36,625 nucleotides of DNA from Clostridia bacterium. Lineage in GTDB: Bacteria; Bacillota_A; Clostridia; Christensenellales; Aristaeellaceae. Shown piece by piece: positions 31,746 through 36,625 of the stretch. The first letter of the stretch is position 1. Every line of letters starts with the position of its first letter. The notes beneath the pieces were generated by a model, which was not told the origin of the DNA, ran no database searches, and worked only from the letters and a program-made list of their open reading frames with translations. The stretch covers positions 1 through 36,625 of the forward strand of contig JAFXSH010000048.1 in NCBI GenBank assembly GCA_017525805.1. Direction: 5' to 3'. Made by a program: the position numbers and the translations under genes.

Positions 31746-33374
31746 GTGAACGGAAAAGGCATAAAACTGCCAAGCACGGACAAGGAAAGTATAAAGCAGC
31801 CAGCCACAGAAAAAATAATCACCAAGCTGGCCAGCACCTTGCCTTTGGCCCCTACGCTCAAGCGGGTTGCGGCTTACGCCAGGGTTTCCAGCGAGACGGA
31901 CAGGCTGATGCATTCCCTCTCCGCCCAAATCAGCTACTATAGCGACCTGATCCAGAAGACGCCGGGATGGACCTATGCGGGGGTGTTTGCCGACGAATTC
32001 ATCTCGGGCACGAGCACGAGAAACAGGACGGAGTTCCAGCGGCTCATTGAGGAATGCGACGCGGGGAAGATCGACATCGTCCTGTGCAAGAGCATTTCCC
32101 GGTTCGCCAGAAACACCGTTGATCTTCTCTCCACCGTTCGCCATCTGCGGGACATCGGTGTAGAGGTGCGCTTTGAAAAGGAAAACGTAAACAGCATGAC
32201 CGAGGAGGGTGAGTTGATGCTCACTCTCCTCGCTGTTTTTTCCCAGGAAGAAAGCGTCAGCATCTCAGAAAACAGCAAATGGGGCATACGGAAGCGTTTT
32301 CAGGAAGGGACGGTCGGAACCGCGAACAAGCATCTCCTGGGATACCGTTTTGACGAACGGCAAAACAAGTATGTGATCATCCCCGAAGAAGCGGAGATTG
32401 TCCGATCCATCTTCTCCATGTACCTGGAAGGGCTTTCCCTGCAAGCGATCTGCGACAAACTGAATTCCGCTGGGCATCGCACCACTCAGGGTTCCCTTTT
32501 TCAGGAATCATCCCTGAACACCCTGATCCACAACGAAATCTACGCCGGCGATATCCGCAGGCAGAAAACCTTCATGGAGAGCCCATTGACGAAAGTGAAG
32601 GTAATCAACCGGGGCCAGCTTCCGCAGTTTTACTACGAAGACGCCCATGAAGCGATCATCAACCGGGACGACTATGAAAAGGTCAAGGCTGAGATGGCGC
32701 GGAGAAACGCTATGCTGAATCCCACCTACTGCTTTACAGGCAAAATTACCTGCGGCTGCTGCGGGATGCCGTTCAGCCGGAACACACGCACATCAAAAGG
32801 GCGGCGGTATATCCAATGGGTATGCAGGGCGAAAAAGGAACCGGGAATGCACTGCGACAGCGTAAACTTCAACGAGGACACCCTGAAAGCAATCTGCACC
32901 CAGGTTCTTGGGCTTTCGGCCTTTCGGGAAGATATTTTCATGGCACAGGTCGCATCCATAACGGTTAAGCAGAACGAGAATCTGCTGTTCACACTGGCGG
33001 ATGGCGGGACAAAGGAATGGGAAAACCTCCACTTGTCGAGATACCGCCACACGACCACCGTTACAGACGCTTTCCAGGAGAAAGTTTTCTGCGCTGCCTG
33101 CGGATTGCCATATCATCGGGTGAAATGCGCGAACAAGTGGATTTACTGGTACTGCATCGGGAAAAAGCGGGCAGGGGCCGATCATGATCCTGCCCATCAC
33201 GCACCTAACATTCCTGATTCCCACCTGCGGCGTATCAGCGCACACATGATGGGGGCAGAAGAAATGAATGAGGCTGCTTTCACCGATCAGGTTGAAAGGA
33301 TCATCGTCCAACCGGACGGCAGCATGGAGTACCATTTTACCGATGGGAGGATAGCGCAATGGCAAAAAACGTAA
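31746..33374 (+). CDS. Large serine recombinase 1
   Basis: This 542-residue site-specific recombinase has a resolvase N-terminal domain (catalytic Ser48 in YARVSS; SISRFARNTVD; EESVSISENSKWG). A recombinase domain follows (GYRFDERQNKYVIIPEEAEIVRSIFSMYLEGLSLQAICDKLN). A zinc ribbon (C-G-C-C...C, about residue 338) and a second Cys-rich segment (FCAACGLPYHRVKC, about 442) end the protein. GTG 31746 with GGGGGAG upstream. It overlaps the second recombinase by 16 bases, so the two are made together. It likely integrates and excises the element, perhaps as a heterodimeric or two-enzyme system. Confidence 0.93.
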   Translation: MNGKGIKLPSTDKESIKQPATEKIITKLASTLPLAPTLKRVAAYARVSSETDRLMHSLSAQISYYSDLIQKTPGWTYAGVFADEFISGTSTRNRTEFQRLIEECDAGKIDIVLCKSISRFARNTVDLLSTVRHLRDIGVEVRFEKENVNSMTEEGELMLTLLAVFSQEESVSISENSKWGIRKRFQEGTVGTANKHLLGYRFDERQNKYVIIPEEAEIVRSIFSMYLEGLSLQAICDKLNSAGHRTTQGSLFQESSLNTLIHNEIYAGDIRRQKTFMESPLTKVKVINRGQLPQFYYEDAHEAIINRDDYEKVKAEMARRNAMLNPTYCFTGKITCGCCGMPFSRNTRTSKGRRYIQWVCRAKKEPGMHCDSVNFNEDTLKAICTQVLGLSAFREDIFMAQVASITVKQNENLLFTLADGGTKEWENLHLSRYRHTTTVTDAFQEKVFCAACGLPYHRVKCANKWIYWYCIGKKRAGADHDPAHHAPNIPDSHLRRISAHMMGAEEMNEAAFTDQVERIIVQPDGSMEYHFTDGRIAQWQKT

Positions 33375-34993
33375 GGACGATACCGGCGACACTGGCGCTG
33401 CACACCGCCGCTCCGCTGTCAGCGCAAAAGAAGCGGAGGGTGGCCGGATACGCCCGCGTCAGCACGGGAAACGAGGATCAGCAGAATTCCTATGAAGCGC
33501 AGGTGGATTACTACACCAACTACATCAAGTCGCGGGCTGACTGGGAGTTCGTTTCCGTGTACACCGACGATGGCGTGAGCGGAACCTCCACTGCCAAACG
33601 AAAAGGTTTCCAGCAGATGATCGCCGACGCGCTGGCCGGGCGCATCGATCTGATCGTGACAAAGAGCGTGAGCCGCTTCGCCCGGAACACCGTGGACAGC
33701 CTTTCCAACATTCGGGCGCTGAAGGAGCATGGCACTGAGGTTTTCTTCGAGAAGGAGAATATCTGGACTTTCGACAGCAAGGGGGAATTGCTGATCAGCA
33801 TCATGTCCAGCCTCAGCCAGGAAGAAAGCCGTTCCATTTCCCTGAACGTGACCTGGGGGCACAGGAAGCGGATGGCGGACGGAAAGGTCGCTGTGCCGTA
33901 TGGCCGTTTCCTGGGATACGACAAAGGCGAGACCGGAACGCTGGAAGTGAACGAGGAACAGGCCGTGATCGTCCGCCGCATTTACAGCATGTTTCTCCAG
34001 GGCATGACGCCTTACGGCATCGCCAAGGCCCTCACTGCGGAAGGAATCAAATCGCCTGGCGGGAAAGACGTGTGGGGCGGCACCACCGTCCGGCACATTT
34101 TGATGAACGAAAAATACCGAGGGGACGCGCTGCTGCAAAAAACCTACACCACGGATTATCTGACAAAGAAAAAGAAGGTCAATGAAGGCGAGATTCCCCA
34201 ATACTACGTGGAAAACAATCACACCGCCATTATTGATCCTGCTGTCCACGAACAGGTGCAAAAGGAGATTGAGCGCAGGAATGGCGCCCACAGCGGGGTG
34301 CGGATATTCAGCGGGAAGATTCGCTGCGCCGAATGCGGCTCCTGGTTTGGCTCCAAAGTCTGGCACAGCAATGATAAATACAGGCGGGTTATTTGGCAAT
34401 GCAATCACAAATTCAGTAAAGGGGATGGCGGCAAGGACGTTGGTGGGGACTGCTGCGAGAGGCATGATAGGGATACGGGCAAGAGCAGTGGCAAGAAATG
34501 CTCCACACCCCACCTGACAGAAGAGCAGATAAAAACGGCTTTCCTGACCGCCGTGAACGAGGTGCTCAACGGGAGAAAGAAAGCCATCGCTGCCTTTGAA
34601 GCCGCCAAAAGCACTGCCTTCGACACGACTGCGCTTGAAATTGAAGTCGCTTCCCTGGAAACGGAGATGCAGGTCATTTCCGAAAAGATGCAGGCTCTGA
34701 TCCGGGAAAACGCCACAGTCGCCCTTGACCAGGAAGAATACCAGAAAAAGTTCCAGGCCATGAGCGACCGTTTTGATCAGGCGAAAGCGCTAAAAATGGA
34801 AACAGAAAAGCAAATAAGCGACAAAAAGGCACGGCTGGGTGAGGTTGAAGAATACATGAAAGTATTGAAGAAACTGGATGGGAGGGTGGAAGAATTCAAT
34901 CCCGAACTCTGGTGCGGGCTTTTGGATTATGTGATAGTTGGAGAAAACAAGATGGTATTCGCGTTCAGAGATGGGACGCAGGTGGAGGAATAA
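33359..34993 (+). CDS. Large serine recombinase 2
   Basis: The 544-residue paralogue has catalytic Ser35 (YARVSTGNEDQQNSY), SVSRFARNTVDSLSN, EESRSISLNVTWGHRKRM, a recombinase domain (EEQAVIVRRIYSMFLQGMTPYGIAKAL), one zinc ribbon (C-A-E-C ... C) and a C-terminal coiled coil (about 420-510) typical of enzymes controlling synapsis. Recombinase 1 lacks this coiled coil. The start overlaps recombinase 1, with GGAGG at 33346-33350. It ends 11 bases before the host PPOX gene, so the attachment site should lie at its 3' end. Confidence 0.94.
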   Translation: MAKNVRTIPATLALHTAAPLSAQKKRRVAGYARVSTGNEDQQNSYEAQVDYYTNYIKSRADWEFVSVYTDDGVSGTSTAKRKGFQQMIADALAGRIDLIVTKSVSRFARNTVDSLSNIRALKEHGTEVFFEKENIWTFDSKGELLISIMSSLSQEESRSISLNVTWGHRKRMADGKVAVPYGRFLGYDKGETGTLEVNEEQAVIVRRIYSMFLQGMTPYGIAKALTAEGIKSPGGKDVWGGTTVRHILMNEKYRGDALLQKTYTTDYLTKKKKVNEGEIPQYYVENNHTAIIDPAVHEQVQKEIERRNGAHSGVRIFSGKIRCAECGSWFGSKVWHSNDKYRRVIWQCNHKFSKGDGGKDVGGDCCERHDRDTGKSSGKKCSTPHLTEEQIKTAFLTAVNEVLNGRKKAIAAFEAAKSTAFDTTALEIEVASLETEMQVISEKMQALIRENATVALDQEEYQKKFQAMSDRFDQAKALKMETEKQISDKKARLGEVEEYMKVLKKLDGRVEEFNPELWCGLLDYVIVGENKMVFAFRDGTQVEE

Positions 34994-34994
34994 T
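34987..34994. other. Candidate attachment core GGAATAAT (right copy)
   Basis: The same eight bases occur at 155-162, exactly where phage-type sequence begins on the left. The right copy overlaps the recombinase stop codon. Short identical cores are usual for serine recombinases, but eight bases could match by chance. Confidence 0.3.
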
Positions 34995-35004
34995 GTAGCG
35001 CCGA

Positions 35005-35484
35005 TTATTCTGTTGTTACCGGCAGGTTTCTCTTTCCCGTGATCTCCGAAAGCACCGCCTTGACCACATACAGATGTTCCAACGCCCGGCAGCGGTCAAG
35101 AGAATAATCCATATACCCGTAATGCTCCGTGAGCAGCTTCAATCCGTGCTTGATTTCCTGTTCATCTTCAACAATCCGGCACTCTCCGAATCCGATCACG
35201 CTCTCATATCGTGTGGTAATGCCGTGATCCGTCGTTTCCGTCCGAATGAAGATATCGCCCTCCAGGCAAATATGAGGGTCTTTCTTCAACAGTTCCAGTT
35301 TCATGCCCTCTCTGGCGCAATGGAAGTATACGATCACCTTCCCATCTATCAGCTCTGCGCCGAAAGAAACCGGAACCACATAAGGGTATTTGTCTCCCTG
35401 GAATCCGATCCGCACAGTGTCGCAGCGATTCAATATGTCAAAAATCTCATCCAGGGTTTGCACTTCCCGATCCTTGCGTCTCAT
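35005..35484 (-). CDS. Pyridoxamine 5'-phosphate oxidase family flavoprotein (NimA-like)
   Basis: This is a host gene. The 159-residue FMN-binding split-barrel protein begins MRRKDREVQTLDEIFDILNRCDTVRIGF, the standard start of the small NimA-like PPOX subfamily, and has YPYVVPVSFGAE, VIVYFHCAREGMKLELLKKDPHICLEGD and FGECRIVEDEQEIKHGLKLL. It likely binds flavin; some relatives reduce nitroimidazoles, but the substrate here is unknown. The chosen ATG (minus strand, base 35484) has GGGAG nine bases upstream; longer starts at 35493 and 35511 lack good sites. It lies downstream of ccsB in the same direction. Confidence 0.88.
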   Translation of the reverse strand: MRRKDREVQTLDEIFDILNRCDTVRIGFQGDKYPYVVPVSFGAELIDGKVIVYFHCAREGMKLELLKKDPHICLEGDIFIRTETTDHGITTRYESVIGFGECRIVEDEQEIKHGLKLLTEHYGYMDYSLDRCRALEHLYVVKAVLSEITGKRNLPVTTE

Positions 35485-35529
35485 TCCGTTCATCTCCCAG
35501 CCCCGTTCCATTAGGACGGGGCAATCGTT

Positions 35530-36327
35530 TTATGCGTTTGCGTAGGAATGCAGTCCGGGAAGCAGCAGGTTGACCCCGGCAAAGGTAAAGATCACCAGAA
35601 TGAAAGCAATGATGGCCAGCCAGGCCATGCGCTTGCCCTGCCATTTCAGGCGCAGCCGCTGGTGGAGATAGATGGCGTAGAAAATCCAGGTGATCAGCGC
35701 CCAGGTCTCCTTGGGGTCCCAACTCCACCAGGTGCTCCACGCCTGCTCCGCCCAGATGGCCCCGGAAAAGATCACCACGGTCAGCAGCAGGAAGCCCAGG
35801 CAGACAACCCGATAGCCCATATAATCCATCTGCCGCATTTTGCTGTCTTTTTCTTCTTTTCCCTTCTTCAGCTGGATCAGATACCCAGCGCCCAGCCCAG
35901 CGGCAATGGCGAAGGCTGCATAGGAAAAGGCTGCCGAACCGATATGCAGGGCAAACCAGGTGGAACGCAGGGCGGGCATGATGTCCTTGATCTGCATAGG
36001 CTGGAAAGCCGCGTAACTGAGGATCAGAAACGCCATGGGCATGGCGGCTGTCATCACCCATTCCTGTTTCAGCCTTGCGTACAATACAAAGCCCAACACC
36101 GCAATGGCCCAGGCAAAGCCGGAGGCGAACTCGAATTGATTGGCCAGCGGCAGCCGTCCGGCGGCAATGCCACGCCAGACAGTATAGGCCGTATGCAGCC
36201 CGAAGCCTACGAAAAACGCGATCCGTGCGCCTTTTTGGGCGTTTTCTTTTTTCATGGCGGAAGCAACGAACTGCATCACCATAGCCGCAAAATAAACCAC
36301 CAGACCGGCGAAAAAGCAAATATCCAT
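35530..36327 (-). CDS. ccsB: Cytochrome c biogenesis protein CcsB (CcsA/ResC type)
   Basis: A 265-residue polytopic membrane protein of cytochrome c maturation System II; with ResB it exports heme and attaches it to apocytochromes outside the membrane. It has about eight hydrophobic segments, the WWD signature W200-W-S-W-D-P-K-E-T-W209, and conserved histidines His45, His128, His222 and His260. GGAGG lies nine bases before the ATG. It follows resB by 18 bases on the minus strand, forming an operon. It shows the host makes c-type cytochromes, which is notable for a gut-type Clostridia. Confidence 0.94.
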   Translation of the reverse strand: MDICFFAGLVVYFAAMVMQFVASAMKKENAQKGARIAFFVGFGLHTAYTVWRGIAAGRLPLANQFEFASGFAWAIAVLGFVLYARLKQEWVMTAAMPMAFLILSYAAFQPMQIKDIMPALRSTWFALHIGSAAFSYAAFAIAAGLGAGYLIQLKKGKEEKDSKMRQMDYMGYRVVCLGFLLLTVVIFSGAIWAEQAWSTWWSWDPKETWALITWIFYAIYLHQRLRLKWQGKRMAWLAIIAFILVIFTFAGVNLLLPGLHSYANA

Positions 36328-36345
36328 CTTTCAGATCCTCCCTGT

Positions 36346-36625
36346 TTACGTGACTTCTCTTTCTTCTGTGCCCAATTCAGCTTCCAGGTCGATCAATAAT
36401 CCCTGGGCGGATTTCGGGGAACAAACCGCAAAGCCCCCCGATTCTACCCGCACACACACGGGAACGGTAAAGAAGCAAAGATATAGAGCAACGACCATCA
36501 GGCCGAAGCTGAAATACAGACCGCCGAACAGCCAGGACGAAATATGCTTGATACGAAGCCCAGGGTATTCGGCGGGGGTCAGGAAGGTAAAGGTGATATT
36601 CCCAATGTGGATTTCCTCATCGGGA
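36346..36625 (-). CDS. resB: ResB cytochrome c biogenesis protein (3' part only)
   Basis: The window edge cuts this minus-strand gene. The visible 92 C-terminal residues read PDEEIHIGNITFTFLTPAEYPGLRI, a ResB-type strand region, then a membrane segment (WLFGGLYFSFGLMVVALYLCFFTVPVCV) and a short polar tail ending at TAA (36346-36348). ResB works with CcsB in heme delivery. It has no start here because it is truncated. Confidence 0.85.
   Translation of the reverse strand, partial: PDEEIHIGNITFTFLTPAEYPGLRIKHISSWLFGGLYFSFGLMVVALYLCFFTVPVCVRVESGGFAVCSPKSAQGLLIDLEAELGTEEREVT

Larger units (their letters stand above)
163..34994 (+). mobile_element. Prophage (siphovirus-type), left part incomplete or rearranged
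   Basis: Head, tail, lysis and recombinase genes run co-directionally from about 163 to 34993, and typical chromosomal genes (PPOX protein, ccsB, resB) lie on the other strand just beyond. The right edge is well supported because the last recombinase ends 11 bases before the host gene. The left edge is uncertain: methyltransferase homology starts abruptly at 163 after a palindromic array, and terminase, portal, replication and a main repressor are not in the window. They may lie further left or be deleted. The sequence GGAATAAT occurs at both putative edges (155-162 and 34987-34994), which could be an attachment core but is short enough to be chance. Confidence 0.8.

Noticed and set aside
35498..35520. 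CCCCGT/ACGGGG hairpin between ccsB and the PPOX gene
   Set aside because: Six-pair stem without a U-tract on the transcribed strand; not convincing as a terminator.

Overview
The window is most of a tailed-phage (siphovirus-type) prophage, followed on the right by a short piece of host chromosome. The host looks like an anaerobic, fairly GC-rich Bacillota (Clostridia). The reasons are the HK97-type head with a phi13-family tail tube, the Shine-Dalgarno sites close to AGGAGGTGA, the many TTG starts, the tandem large serine recombinases with their zinc-finger and SHOCT companions, and the flanking System II cytochrome c genes. I cannot name the genus.

Layout. Bases 1-162 are an array of short inverted repeats that ends exactly where homology to a C5-cytosine methyltransferase begins. 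That methyltransferase has lost its N-terminal half. It runs straight into the head genes: ClpP-type prohead protease, major capsid protein, head fibre, head-tail connector, head closure, probable tail terminator and HK97 gp10 (to 5713). No terminase, portal or replication gene is in the window. The tail block follows: tail tube, a chaperone pair joined by a clear -1 frameshift site (TTTCCCT at 6882), a 1917-residue tape measure, distal tail protein, a tail-tip protein carrying 25 decapeptide repeats, two fibre proteins and a DUF859-like protein (to 26784). Then come a DPPF-type methyltransferase, a holin, a secreted PdaC-like polysaccharide deacetylase and a two-domain endolysin. The element ends with an integration module of an HTH/zinc-finger protein, a SHOCT protein and two tandem serine recombinases (to 34993). 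Host genes on the minus strand follow: a PPOX-family flavoprotein, ccsB and the 3' part of resB.

Three small cargo blocks interrupt the tail operon. Block A (12940-14480) is a divergent XRE repressor / unknown gene pair around a palindromic operator, plus a membrane-anchored protein. Block B (15200-17250) is an AT-richer pair encoding a DUF402 nucleotide phosphatase and an HD phosphohydrolase, a plausible nucleotide-depleting defence module. Block C (20171-20800) is a MerR-like regulator with a near-consensus sigma-A promoter and its own terminator. These are the best candidates for lysogen-expressed accessory functions.

The late operon is studded with terminator-like hairpins just upstream of ribosome binding sites, which suggests processive antitermination. 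Two noncoding tandem-repeat arrays flank the lysis genes: about 22 bp units before the holin and 16 bp units before the endolysin. No tRNA, rRNA or CRISPR array was found.
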